A DNA stretch of 64,000 nucleotides from Brevibacillus brevis. GTDB lineage: Bacteria; Bacillota; Bacilli; Brevibacillales; Brevibacillaceae. Both the position numbers and the translations under genes were made by a program. Every line of letters starts with the position of its first letter. Position 1 is the first letter of the stretch. The notes beneath the pieces were generated by a model. It was not told where the DNA came from. It saw only the letters and a list, made by a program, of their open reading frames with translations, and did no database searches. The stretch spans positions 653,501 to 717,500 of the forward strand of contig NZ_LR134338.1 in the NCBI RefSeq assembly GCF_900637055.1, given 5' to 3'. This document shows positions 1-7,963 of the stretch, in pieces.

Positions 1-297
1 CCAAAAGGAAAGGGTACTACGGGAGATAAGACGCACGCGGAGGTTGTACGCCGGGAGCGGAAATGGAAGAGGCTGCAAAATTTGCAGGATAAAATCGAGC
101 GGATCAATAAAGCGGTCGAGACGATTCCGGGTGAGCAGGAGCGATTGGTAGTCGAAGCTTTGCTGGATGGCGACAAGAACAATCTGATTGCAAAAGAAAT
201 CGGCGTGTCCCGTCAGCGGTATTACGAAATCAAGCGCAGTGCCGTGATGAAAATGGCATGGGCGATGTATGGCGATCAGGCTCAGCAGACTGGATAA
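1..297 (+). CDS. ArpU-type phage late-gene activator, 5' partial
   Basis: The reading frame is open from base 1, so the protein starts before the window and only its last 98 residues are seen. An internal TTG at 82 is unlikely to be the true start. The C-terminal half reads as a helix-turn-helix of the sigma-region-4 kind (LIAKEIGVSRQRYYEIKRSA), as in ArpU/Xpf-type regulators that switch on phage late genes. In PBSX the equivalent gene, xpf, lies just before the structural genes, matching this position. It probably activates the late promoter signals at 380-447. The family call rests on motif and position only; a generic HTH protein is possible. Confidence 0.6.
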   Translation, partial: PKGKGTTGDKTHAEVVRRERKWKRLQNLQDKIERINKAVETIPGEQERLVVEALLDGDKNNLIAKEIGVSRQRYYEIKRSAVMKMAWAMYGDQAQQTG

Positions 298-326
298 TGA
301 AAAACAGAACCTGGCTCAATAGACGA

Positions 327-356
327 GAAGCTGTCTGATGATGACAGCTTCTTTTC
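327..356 (+). terminator. Rho-independent terminator after the activator gene
   Basis: GAAGCTGTC (327-335) pairs perfectly with GACAGCTTC (343-351) around a 7-base loop and is followed by TTTT. It ends the activator transcript and separates it from the tail operon. Confidence 0.75.
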
Positions 357-379
357 ATTTTCGCAAGCATGGCAGAGGC

Positions 380-447
380 TGACAAAGGTTGACACTTCCT
401 GACACATCGGGTCATTTTCCCGGTTTTTTCTCCGAATCGGTTATACT
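380..447 (+). promoter_or_regulatory. Probable late promoter with three phased TGACA repeats
   Basis: TGACA occurs at 380, 390 and 400, exactly ten bases apart, so the copies lie on one face of the helix. A -10 hexamer TATACT is at 442-447, and no good -35 box lies at the matching distance (419-424). A weak -35 plus an upstream phased array suggests an activator-dependent promoter, most simply driven by the ArpU-type protein encoded just upstream. Repeats and -10 are seen directly; the regulator assignment is inference. Confidence 0.5.
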
Positions 448-478
448 TGAGTCAAGCGAAACAAGTAAGAGAGATACG

Positions 479-511
479 AGCCATCCGATGAAGCTGTCGG
501 GTGGCTTTTTA
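479..511 (+). terminator. Intrinsic terminator in the tail operon leader
   Basis: AGCCATCCGA (479-488) pairs with TCGGGTGGCT (497-506) with one G-U pair and is followed by TTTTT. It lies about 25 bases after the expected start of transcription and more than 200 bases before the first structural gene. Full-length late mRNA must read through it, or it releases a short leader RNA. Bases 512-670 hold no recognisable gene. Confidence 0.7.
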
Positions 512-670
512 TGTACACCGCCGACTCTAATGTCCGGCGATCAGGGAAAATGGCGATTGGCGCCACACGATGTTGCGAGTTCAAAGCCACAGGCTACTCG
601 CTCCCTGCTCGGCGGGCATTTGCCGTGGATGCCTTGCCAAATGAAGGGAAGTAGTGGGGGGAAGAGACAT

Positions 671-733
671 GTGACGAAGACAGAAGAGAATACCGCAAGC
701 ATGGGAGGTGGAGCTGGATGGATCGAGAGCTAG
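671..733 (+). CDS. Possible 20-residue leader peptide
   Basis: A GTG at 671 follows a purine-rich GGGGGAAGA ribosome binding site and opens a 20-codon frame. It ends at 733, inside the first 16 bases of the next gene (718), so ribosomes finishing it could re-initiate there. No similarity is recognised. It may be chance, since the same frame is open upstream to 389 without a ribosome binding site. Confidence 0.2.
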   Translation: MTKTEENTASMGGGAGWIES

Positions 734-1167
734 CCGTTCTCATTGAACTGGTGAATGAAGCGTATCCAGGGCTGGCTATTGTTGTGAATGTGGACGACTG
801 GATGGCGCAGCGATTCCAGCCGCCTATCGCGTTTCTTTTGACGCAAGGGGTCCGCGAAGAAGGAAGAAGCCTCACTTCCTATCAAGTGGTCTCAGAAGCA
901 GCCATCGTCCTCCACTATCCAAAGGTAGCAGGTGTCTACCAGCCGCTTTCAGCAGAGCCGCTGCGTGAGCTTCTTCGCCAAAGGCAGTTCAGCTATCAAG
1001 GCAGGACGTCTGGATTGTCCATCGAGATCGACAGCTCCACCTTGCGTATTTGGCGGGATAAAAAGGACCGGACGGAAATCGCGTTCCAGTTCACCTACAA
1101 CGTGGCGGTGCAGAGAGCAGCCACAGACAAAATCAACGAATTTGATGTAGAGGGGGTCCGATCATAG
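718..1167 (+). CDS. Putative tail completion/terminator protein, 149 aa
   Basis: This soluble mixed alpha/beta protein of 149 residues has no membrane segment or signal. It is the first structural gene of the operon, two genes before the sheath. In PBSX-like phages this slot (xkdI/xkdJ) encodes proteins closing the proximal end of the tail. The start has a strong GGGAGGTGG site at proper spacing. Its last bases overlap the GTG of the next gene, indicating translational coupling. Function is inferred from position and size; no specific family was recognised from residues. Confidence 0.5.
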   Translation: MDRELAVLIELVNEAYPGLAIVVNVDDWMAQRFQPPIAFLLTQGVREEGRSLTSYQVVSEAAIVLHYPKVAGVYQPLSAEPLRELLRQRQFSYQGRTSGLSIEIDSSTLRIWRDKKDRTEIAFQFTYNVAVQRAATDKINEFDVEGVRS

Positions 1168-1358
1168 TGGCACGAAAAGATCAACAAGCACAGGCCCCAG
1201 AGCTTGTGCAAACCAAACAAGAGTGGATCAAGAGCGCCGCCTATCTTGGAGCCGAACGGTTCGAGGTAGCAGGTGCTCTTTTTTCTGAAGCAGATAATCA
1301 AGAACTGGCAGAAGGACAAGTGAAGAGCCGACTGACCAAATACAAAGGCGGGGTGTAA
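1167..1358 (+). CDS. Small pre-sheath tail protein, 63 aa
   Basis: This begins with GTG overlapping the previous stop and ends two bases before the sheath gene. The C-terminal half (FEVAGALFSEADNQELAEGQ, ending in KYKGGV) follows a pattern often seen in small proteins just upstream of the sheath gene in PBSX-like clusters. The N-terminus is hydrophilic and probably disordered. Its role is unknown; the tight packing suggests dosage matched to the sheath. Confidence 0.6.
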   Translation: MARKDQQAQAPELVQTKQEWIKSAAYLGAERFEVAGALFSEADNQELAEGQVKSRLTKYKGGV

Positions 1359-1360
1359 GC

Positions 1361-2698
1361 ATGACCATTCAACGTGAACGTCCGGGTGTAACGGTAGAAC
1401 TGATCGCAAAAGCAAAAGAACGTGTAGTACCGAAGAGCGGTGTCGTACTGGTGCCGTATCAAGCAGAGTGGGGCGCGCCAGATGAGCTCGTCAAGCTGGG
1501 GAGCTTTGAGGAGCGGCTTGCACATACATTTGGCAAGGTCGATACCGTGGAGCTGGCAGCAGAAGGTGGCGCGACGATTCTCGCGTACCGCATGACGAAT
1601 GGCACAGCCACAAAAGCAGCGTATGAGCAAGCCGATGCGATCAGAGTCGAGGCTCTGTACCCAGGTTTGGTAGGTAACGAGTTGAAGGTTGCGATCACTG
1701 CCTCAACGTCTGAGCCAGGCAAGAAGGAACTCCAGGTAACAGGCCCGCTTCAAACCGAGAAGTTTTCGTTTGCGGATGCGAATGAGCTGGCAGCGAAAAC
1801 GAGCCAATCCAATTATGTGCGTGTGAAAAAGCTGGGTGAGACTGCCGTTACAATTGTGCCAGATACAGCGCTGACAGGAGCGACAAGCGGTACAGCAGCG
1901 CTCACTTCTGCGGACTCGACTAAGCTGTTCATGGCTGTGTCCGGCGCTGATTTTGACACGATGTATCTGCCTTTTGACGATGCGGCTGTACAAGCGGCAG
2001 CGAAACAATTCATGAGCGACCGTCGTGCGCAAAATAAGAAGCTCAGCACGCTGGTGATCGGCGGCAAGGCGGCGGATGACGAGAACATGGCGAAGCACAT
2101 CGAGCGATCTGTGGCGCAAAATGCCCGTTTTGTCGTGAACAGTGCTATTGCTGGTCAACACAACAACGGGAAAGTATATGGCAGCCTGGAGTGGGCCGCA
2201 TGGGTAGCGGGTATGATCGCCGCGACACCTGCGCATGAATCGCTGACAGCCGTCGTCGTTCCGTTGAAAAAAGCGCTCAAGGACTGGGGCCACACCGATA
2301 TTTTGAGTGCGCTGGGCTCTGGTACGCTGATCGCAACCCGCGACGGAGATGTGTACATCATCGAGAGCGCCGTCAATACGCTGGCTGTACTGGGTACGCA
2401 TGAGCGCGAGGACTACGGAAAAATCCGTGTCAGCATGACGCTGGATCAGATCGTCAATGATATCAGCCAAGTCGGCAAGAAATACAAAGGCAAGCTCGGC
2501 AACAACGATTTGGGCGGCGCGGTGTTTGTCTCTGCCGTCAATGCGTACATGACCGTCCGCGAGCAGCAAGGCGCAATTGATAAAGGCTGGACGTTTACGG
2601 ATCAAAAGAACGGCATCGGGGATCGCCGTGGTTTCCTCTTGTCTGCGAAGCCGCTTGATGCCATCGAATACTTTGACATTGACTGGGAGGTGCTGTAA
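1361..2698 (+). CDS. xkdK: Contractile tail sheath protein (XkdK family)
   Basis: This 445-residue protein is close to the size of PBSX XkdK. Sheath subunits polymerise around the tail tube and contract to drive it through the target cell envelope. The N-terminus (RPGVTVELIAKAKERVV) and C-terminus, with GDRRGFLLSAKPLDAIEYFD, follow the sheath pattern in which the last strand links neighbouring subunits. It is followed directly by the tube gene, the diagnostic pair for a contractile tail. The 445-residue length leaves little room for the large surface insertions seen in bigger sheaths. Confidence 0.9.
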   Translation: MTIQRERPGVTVELIAKAKERVVPKSGVVLVPYQAEWGAPDELVKLGSFEERLAHTFGKVDTVELAAEGGATILAYRMTNGTATKAAYEQADAIRVEALYPGLVGNELKVAITASTSEPGKKELQVTGPLQTEKFSFADANELAAKTSQSNYVRVKKLGETAVTIVPDTALTGATSGTAALTSADSTKLFMAVSGADFDTMYLPFDDAAVQAAAKQFMSDRRAQNKKLSTLVIGGKAADDENMAKHIERSVAQNARFVVNSAIAGQHNNGKVYGSLEWAAWVAGMIAATPAHESLTAVVVPLKKALKDWGHTDILSALGSGTLIATRDGDVYIIESAVNTLAVLGTHEREDYGKIRVSMTLDQIVNDISQVGKKYKGKLGNNDLGGAVFVSAVNAYMTVREQQGAIDKGWTFTDQKNGIGDRRGFLLSAKPLDAIEYFDIDWEVL

Positions 2699-3151
2699 TT
2701 GGCTATTGCACGTGATATTAAACTGAAGAACTGCCAAATTTACGATGAAAACGGAGACCCGATCTTCGGTACCCTTGAAGGAAAAATGGTCCTCAAGGTG
2801 GAGTACGGCGACACGAACCGCCTGCAAAAAGGAAAAATCCAGACTGTCAACGACTGGCATGTAGAAGTGACATTGAAAATTACCGCAACCAACGCTGCGC
2901 TGAAATACTACTGCGTCGATCAATTGACTCAAGGCAAGACCCCAGTCCTCCCATTCCTGATCGGCGAGACGCTGGACAAGGAAGCGGGCAACTCCGAACG
3001 CGTCCGCATTTCGAATATCGTGCTGAACCCAGACGAGATTACGCTGTGGGAAGCAAAAGCAGACGGCAACGATCACGCGACATACGACCTAAAAGGGATG
3101 TCCATCGAAAAGCCGGACTACCTCGATGAATTGCCAACCTACACCGAATAG
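2699..3151 (+). CDS. xkdM: Tail tube protein (XkdM family)
   Basis: The 150-residue product matches the size and position of PBSX XkdM, which forms the inner tube under the sheath. It is a beta-rich protein. The start is a TTG that follows the sheath stop codon directly, supported by GGGAGG eight bases upstream inside the sheath gene, so the two are translationally coupled. That suits subunits needed in equal numbers. There is no sign of truncation. Confidence 0.9.
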   Translation: MAIARDIKLKNCQIYDENGDPIFGTLEGKMVLKVEYGDTNRLQKGKIQTVNDWHVEVTLKITATNAALKYYCVDQLTQGKTPVLPFLIGETLDKEAGNSERVRISNIVLNPDEITLWEAKADGNDHATYDLKGMSIEKPDYLDELPTYTE

Positions 3152-3165
3152 GAGAGTGCTTGCAT

Positions 3166-3552
3166 ATGAACAAAAACAAACTCGAGAAATTTTTGGCCAA
3201 AGCCAATGAACAAGCTCCGCGAAAAGAAATCACCGTAACCATCGACGGGGACGAGTGGAAGGTTCGTCAATTGAATTTGTCCGAGCTGCGCGATTGCGAA
3301 CGCATGGCTGACAAAGGCGAGAAAACGGATTGGTTCCTGTACAACGATGCACGTCTGGTGAAAGCCACCGAGTACGATTTCCCTTGGAACCAGGAAGAGC
3401 TGAAGAAAGCATACAAGGTCGGCACCAAGTACGAGCTCGTCGAGAAAATTTTCCGCGACAATCCAGAAGGCTACACCAAGCTGCTCAATGCTGTCCGTGA
3501 AGTCAATGCAACCCAGACGGAAGAAGAAGCCATTGAAGAAGCAAAAAACTGA
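3166..3552 (+). CDS. xkdN: Tail assembly chaperone, short form (XkdN-like)
   Basis: The 128-residue acidic protein lies between tube and tape measure, where tail assembly chaperones lie in long-tailed phages. It would coat the tape measure during assembly and be absent from the finished particle. ATG 3166 was chosen; a TTG at 3160 has better spacing from GGAG and could be the true start. The last sense codons are GCA AAA AAC before TGA, a canonical -1 slippery site, so this is the unshifted product of a two-product gene. Confidence 0.85.
   Translation: MNKNKLEKFLAKANEQAPRKEITVTIDGDEWKVRQLNLSELRDCERMADKGEKTDWFLYNDARLVKATEYDFPWNQEELKKAYKVGTKYELVEKIFRDNPEGYTKLLNAVREVNATQTEEEAIEEAKN
3543..3549 (+). 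other. Programmed -1 frameshift site A_AAA_AAC
   Basis: The heptamer lies in the zero frame as (GC)A AAA AAC and is followed at once by TGA at 3550. This is the X_XXY_YYZ arrangement in which both tRNAs can slip back one base. After slippage the -1 frame stays open for 55 codons. Confidence 0.8.
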
Positions 3553-3716
3553 TCCGATCTGACGGCGAGGCCTGGCATATTTGCCGCGCTTTTCTAAAAG
3601 GCAGAGGCCGCCCGTCGGATCTACTCGAGTACGAAGTCGATTTGTACAAGCAGAAGCTGTTTATTTTTGCTTGTCAGATGATTGAGGCGGAGGACGAGGA
3701 AAGGGCTGGGGGGTAG
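3549..3716 (+). CDS. -1 frame extension of the tail assembly chaperone
   Basis: Reading -1 from the slippery site gives 55 further residues starting LIRSDGEAWHICRAFLKGRG and ending at TAG 3714-3716. The segment has no convincing start or ribosome binding site of its own but is protein-like, so it is best explained as the C-terminal part of a fused frameshift product. The G/G-T proteins of phage lambda set the precedent, and the frameshift is conserved in many tailed phages. A frame-based gene caller would miss it. Confidence 0.75.
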   Translation: MIRSDGEAWHICRAFLKGRGRPSDLLEYEVDLYKQKLFIFACQMIEAEDEERAGG

Positions 3717-3779
3717 GTCTCCCGGCTTTTTTCGGGTTCTGCTGGGTGTAGACATCTGGGAGGACAAGGAGGTGAAAGA

Positions 3780-6155
3780 ATGGCAGGAACAATGATGGAA
3801 ACGTTTGATGCTTATAGCGGAATAGTAGGTAAATATGACGAATTCGAAAAAGGACTCCTGGGCTCACTAACTCCCATGATCGAAAAGGCTCTTGGAACAA
3901 CGCTGAGTTCGGTTGCCCAAGAAGCTCAGGCGACAGAAAGAGAAAAGACACTTTTTGAAGCTGGTGGCAAAGGTAATGAGCAACTCCTGAAGGTAGAAGA
4001 GACTTCCATAAAAATACGTGAGCTCAACCCGGATATAAAGAAAGATCAAGCATACGGCCTCATCGCCAAAGCCGAACTTGTGCATGCTTCCAATGGTTTA
4101 AAGTACGCAGAAAAAGCAGGCATGCTAAAATACACGACGAGGTTTACGGAAGATGAGATCATGAAAATGATGAGTTCCATTGAGTTTTCTACTGGTCATG
4201 ATAGTACTGTTAGACAGTCAAATGCCGTTCAGTATTTAAGCAACAAGGGAGGGGGAGCCGCGACCGGAAAATTTGTGGAATCCATGGCTCACTTCAACCT
4301 TCAGAATGGCAAATTGCTGAATACGCCTGAAAAGATGGCCGCTACTTTTGTCTCAATAGGAAAGCTTTTGAATGATTTTAAAACGTATGGTGCGTTGTAT
4401 GAGAATGCAATGAAGATGTCGGATAATGGTGATCTCGCCGTAATCCTTGAGAAGCATTACAAGGCTCAAAATAAGAAGGATGCAAAGGCCAAGGCCGCCC
4501 AAGATATAGCAAAGCTGAATCGAGATTTCGCATCGGGGGAGAAAGAAACAATTAATATCGCCCTCGCAAAACTCATAACGACTTTTTCTTCCATAAAAGA
4601 TGAGACAACACAACGAGAGGCATTCACTGGGTTGACAGGCGATGCTGGAGATGAGTTGTCGAAAGGTCTGAAAGAAGTAAAGGATATAACTACAGGGGTT
4701 TTTGTACCAGAATATGAAAAACAAAACGAATATAAAGTCGGGAATGAAGCGGTGAATGCACATAAGCTGTCTGCACAGAACGATGTTTATTTCAAACCTG
4801 GGCAGGCACAAGCGATGGCAAGAAACGAGGCCATGGAGATCGCGACTCTGTACACAGAACAAATGTCTGGGATAAATACGGAGATTTCGAAAGCAGCTGA
4901 AGGAGTAATGAGCTCATTCAACTCTTTGGACGAGTCGATAAAAGGTACTGCGATTTTTGCCGGAGGATTACTACTCCTTGGTAGTGCTCTGAACATCCAT
5001 ACGACATCTCAACTGAAAAAATTCAAAGATCTTCGGACAACAATAGAAAAGTTTCCTCAAGAAGCAACTGGCGAAAAAAACTGCTGCTGTTGCTGTTGTC
5101 AGGGAAATAGCCGTAAACGTAAATCAGGTTCCTCTTCAAAAAATAGACGTAACAAGAATACTCCTAGGAAACGACGTACGAGTGAGGTTATAGACCAGCT
5201 AGCAGATCAGTTAAAAGACCAGCTCATGAAACGCTTTCCTTTGGGGAAGCTCAAAGGTGGGCGGACAGGTAAGATCATGTTGGGCCTTGGGCTTGGGGGA
5301 TTGTGGTTGGGTAAAGACAAGCTTGTGGAGCAGTTTAATAGCTTGTCATTAGACAAACTCAAGGGTGAGTTCATGAATAAGCTTGAAGAATTGCACCCGA
5401 ATAAGCTCAAAGATGGACTCATGAAAGGCCTCGGTCTTGAGGGATTGTGGTTGGGAAAAGACAAGCTTGTGGAGCAGTTCAAAGGCTTGTCATTCGACCA
5501 ACTCAAGGATGGGTTCATGAATAAGCTTGGAGAATTGCACCCGAGTAAACTCAAAGACAAATTTATGGAACAGTTCAAGCGTTTGCCTCTGGACAAGTTT
5601 AACTTCGGGCCGAAAAAGGTGCCCTACCTCGGAACCTTAACAAGTCTCGAAGAAGTTCTCACATCGGAGAACAAACTTGACGTTGCCGCTCGTTTTGGAG
5701 CGGAGACCGTCGGTGGCTGGGCTGGAGGAAGAGTGGGAATGCTCGCCGGAGCAGCCCTTGGTTCACTCGTTACACCTGGAGCTGGTTCATTCGTCGGCGG
5801 TTTGGCTGGTGGTGTCGGTGGCAATATCAGTGGATCAATGGCAGGTGGAGCCCTATATGATTGGGTCAAATCATGGTGGCAGGACACGTCTCCTCCACAA
5901 TCGGTTAGTATACAACCCTTAATCCCAGCAGTTGCTTCGATGCCCAATCGTTCACCTGTCAGCAGCATGCCGAAACAGCCCGTCTCCATCACCATTCCGC
6001 AAATTTCAGTCCCATTACACGTACAAGGTGTACTGCAGGATATCCCGACCATGTTGAAAATGCTCAGCGATCCATCTGTCGCGCAGAGAATCAAAGACAT
6101 CATCGAACGTTCTCTGCTGGATGCACTAGAGACGAGGGGAGGGGTAACCACATGA
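3780..6155 (+). CDS. Tail tape measure protein (XkdO-like), 791 aa
   Basis: This is the longest gene of the cluster and follows the chaperone, as expected for the protein that sets tail length. The N-terminal 400 residues are helical. A hydrophobic segment (IFAGGLLLLGSAL) lies near residue 390, and amphipathic repeats built on KLKDGFMNKL-like units run from about 475 to 615. A glycine-rich hydrophobic stretch of membrane-active type spans about 640-700. At about 1.5 angstroms per residue the tail would be near 120 nm, shorter than PBSX (XkdO is over 1300 residues). Residues 435-440 are six consecutive cysteines followed by a very basic stretch, a sign of a local frame change. Confidence 0.85.
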   Translation: MAGTMMETFDAYSGIVGKYDEFEKGLLGSLTPMIEKALGTTLSSVAQEAQATEREKTLFEAGGKGNEQLLKVEETSIKIRELNPDIKKDQAYGLIAKAELVHASNGLKYAEKAGMLKYTTRFTEDEIMKMMSSIEFSTGHDSTVRQSNAVQYLSNKGGGAATGKFVESMAHFNLQNGKLLNTPEKMAATFVSIGKLLNDFKTYGALYENAMKMSDNGDLAVILEKHYKAQNKKDAKAKAAQDIAKLNRDFASGEKETINIALAKLITTFSSIKDETTQREAFTGLTGDAGDELSKGLKEVKDITTGVFVPEYEKQNEYKVGNEAVNAHKLSAQNDVYFKPGQAQAMARNEAMEIATLYTEQMSGINTEISKAAEGVMSSFNSLDESIKGTAIFAGGLLLLGSALNIHTTSQLKKFKDLRTTIEKFPQEATGEKNCCCCCCQGNSRKRKSGSSSKNRRNKNTPRKRRTSEVIDQLADQLKDQLMKRFPLGKLKGGRTGKIMLGLGLGGLWLGKDKLVEQFNSLSLDKLKGEFMNKLEELHPNKLKDGLMKGLGLEGLWLGKDKLVEQFKGLSFDQLKDGFMNKLGELHPSKLKDKFMEQFKRLPLDKFNFGPKKVPYLGTLTSLEEVLTSENKLDVAARFGAETVGGWAGGRVGMLAGAALGSLVTPGAGSFVGGLAGGVGGNISGSMAGGALYDWVKSWWQDTSPPQSVSIQPLIPAVASMPNRSPVSSMPKQPVSITIPQISVPLHVQGVLQDIPTMLKMLSDPSVAQRIKDIIERSLLDALETRGGVTT

Positions 6156-6742
6156 TCCGACTTCAAGGCAAATACAGGCTGACGTTTCCGGTCACACCCG
6201 CAGAAATCCAGTTTCGCGGATACGGCAATGATATCGAGAGTACAACATCGATTACATTATTGTCCGGCAACCGCATCTCTTCCAGACGCCCAAAGTCTAT
6301 CTCCTTTGACTTCATCTTACCCGGAGACAGTACGGCTCCCTATGTCGAGGTGCAGGGCTATCAAGGGCCCAGACAGTGGCTTGCTGGATTGGATCGCTTA
6401 ACGGGCTCTGAAGCACTTTTGACTATAGAGGAGCTTGATCTGGCGTGGAATGTGCTCATCGGGCCATGTGACGGCAAATTTCATGGAAAAAACGTCGATT
6501 TTCATGGCTCGATTGAGCTGCCGCTGTTTGTCAAAGACGAATTCATTACGTGGAGCAATCAGACACAGCTTCTATCCCCGGGGGCGGTCATTACGAAACA
6601 GCAGCCAGCTCGTCCGAACACGAGCGGGAAGGTAGCAAAGAAGACGAAGAAGCAGCAAGCGGCCCCACGGATAGACAGCAAAAAGTTGGAAGACAGGAAA
6701 AGAGAGATTCACGAAAAGCTAGAAAGAGAAAACAGAATGTAA
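6152..6742 (+). CDS. xkdP: Baseplate hub-associated protein (XkdP-like), no LysM
   Basis: The 196-residue product starts inside the tape measure stop (ATGA overlap). The first 145 residues match the N-terminal part of XkdP-type proteins, which connect tail tube and baseplate hub. Classical XkdP ends in a LysM peptidoglycan-binding domain. Here the C-terminus is a lysine- and arginine-rich charged tail (KKTKKQQAAP, then DRKREIHEKLERE) with no LysM signature. The domain may have been lost or replaced. The family call rests on position and the N-terminal pattern. Confidence 0.7.
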   Translation: MIRLQGKYRLTFPVTPAEIQFRGYGNDIESTTSITLLSGNRISSRRPKSISFDFILPGDSTAPYVEVQGYQGPRQWLAGLDRLTGSEALLTIEELDLAWNVLIGPCDGKFHGKNVDFHGSIELPLFVKDEFITWSNQTQLLSPGAVITKQQPARPNTSGKVAKKTKKQQAAPRIDSKKLEDRKREIHEKLERENRM

Positions 6743-6757
6743 CGGAGGGCAGACGAA

Positions 6758-7711
6758 ATGAAAGTCATTTACGGAAAAGAACAGACCCGCTATGACCTGA
6801 CCCCAGCCGTTACCGAGTTGTCCTGGTCCTCTGCCAGGGGACAAATCGCGCAAAATTGCGATGTGAGAATCAAGGAAGGCCCGCCGCTTCAATCGGCGGG
6901 TTTTTTGATGCTCTTTGCAGGTGCAGAGCTAAAAGAATCCCAACAGCTTTTCCATGGTCCACTCGTTCGTTTTGACCGAGACGATCGGACTGGCGATTTA
7001 TCGGCTACAGCATACGAGTTGGGCTGGTATTTGCAAAAAAACGAAGTCTCCAGACTCAAGCTGGACGGAGACGCAGGGACAGAGCTAGCGCGAATCATCA
7101 AGTCGGCAGGTATCAATTTTAGCTGCCCTTCCTTCGGTTTTACGGTCAAGGAGAGAATCTCTTCCCAATCATACACGTCTCTCTTTACTTCGCTGACCGA
7201 GCAAGCTTATGAAAAGACAGGCATCCGCTATTTCGTGCAATACCAGCGCGATAAGTTGACGGTACTGCCCGAGGGGAAAAACAGCATCATCCCGATGTTC
7301 AAGGCTAGTTTACTCGCAAGCAGTTCAACGGGAGAAAGTATCGAGGATGCTTACACTGTCGTGACAGTAGAGCGCTACCGGGATGATCGGGTCGTGAGCA
7401 GTGCAACGAAATCTAACGATAGCCTGGTCAAACAAATCGGGCGCATGCAAAAAATCATCGACGCAGGCGAGGACAAAAACGTAGCTGGATTGGCAGCCAA
7501 GCAGCTTGCAGAGTTGTCCAAAATTCCCAAGACACGCTCCATTTCGGTTAGGCACGAGGATGAGAATGCTGCGAGGCTACGTGCGGGCTGGCTCATCAAA
7601 ATCATGGAAAAAGACAACAAAACTATCACAGATTGGATCGTCACTAGCTGCCAAGCGCGTTGGCAGGGCGGTCAATACACAATGGATCTCCAATTGGAAA
7701 GGAGGACGTAA
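6758..7711 (+). CDS. xkdQ: Baseplate hub protein (XkdQ, gp27/D-like)
   Basis: At 317 residues this is close to PBSX XkdQ. Proteins of this family form the central hub ring under the tube and connect to the spike, like T4 gp27 or the P2 late control protein D. A central stretch rich in tyrosine and arginine (YFVQYQRDKLTVLPEGKN) follows the family pattern. The start has GGAGGGCAGACGAA before ATG. It lies between the XkdP- and XkdR-like genes in canonical order. Confidence 0.85.
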   Translation: MKVIYGKEQTRYDLTPAVTELSWSSARGQIAQNCDVRIKEGPPLQSAGFLMLFAGAELKESQQLFHGPLVRFDRDDRTGDLSATAYELGWYLQKNEVSRLKLDGDAGTELARIIKSAGINFSCPSFGFTVKERISSQSYTSLFTSLTEQAYEKTGIRYFVQYQRDKLTVLPEGKNSIIPMFKASLLASSSTGESIEDAYTVVTVERYRDDRVVSSATKSNDSLVKQIGRMQKIIDAGEDKNVAGLAAKQLAELSKIPKTRSISVRHEDENAARLRAGWLIKIMEKDNKTITDWIVTSCQARWQGGQYTMDLQLERRT

Positions 7712-7714
7712 GAG

Positions 7715-7963
7715 ATGCATTCGGTTATCGCAAAACTAAGAGGGCATGCACAGGACGGTATCGAGAACACCAAAGGGGAGTTCGGCAAGCTTTTGTCAGT
7801 GTCTCCATTGTCAGTAAAACTTGATGAGGACCCGACACCTTTGGAACCGTATGAGCTGTCGGCACTACGTTCTGCCCAATTAAAGCCGGAGGATGTGGGC
7901 AAAAAAGTAGCTTTGTTACGGTGCAACAACGAGCAATACCTCCTGCTTGGGGTGGTGGAATAA
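7715..7963 (+). CDS. xkdR: Baseplate protein XkdR (DUF2577)
   Basis: This 82-residue protein has the DUF2577 pattern, with an LSPLSVKLD-like segment followed by a short beta domain ending LLRCNNEQYLLLGVVE. In contractile tails these small OB-like proteins sit at the hub tip and may carry the puncturing spike. The ribosome binding site AGGAGG lies in the end of xkdQ, and the stop codon TAA shares its last A with the ATG of xkdS, so translation is coupled. Confidence 0.8.
   Translation: MHSVIAKLRGHAQDGIENTKGEFGKLLSVSPLSVKLDEDPTPLEPYELSALRSAQLKPEDVGKKVALLRCNNEQYLLLGVVE

Noticed and set aside
389..733. 114-codon frame over the tail operon leader
   Set aside because: It crosses a terminator hairpin and promoter signals and lacks a ribosome binding site; only its last 20 codons might be translated.
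1703..3076. 457-codon minus-strand frame inside the sheath and tube genes
   Set aside because: Opposite strand of two well-recognised structural genes; no family pattern and no ribosome binding site.
5074..5080. Slippery A_AAA_AAC in the tape measure as a programmed -1 site
   Set aside because: The -1 frame reads six leucines and stops after three more codons, giving a truncated tape measure with no precedent. An indel is more likely.
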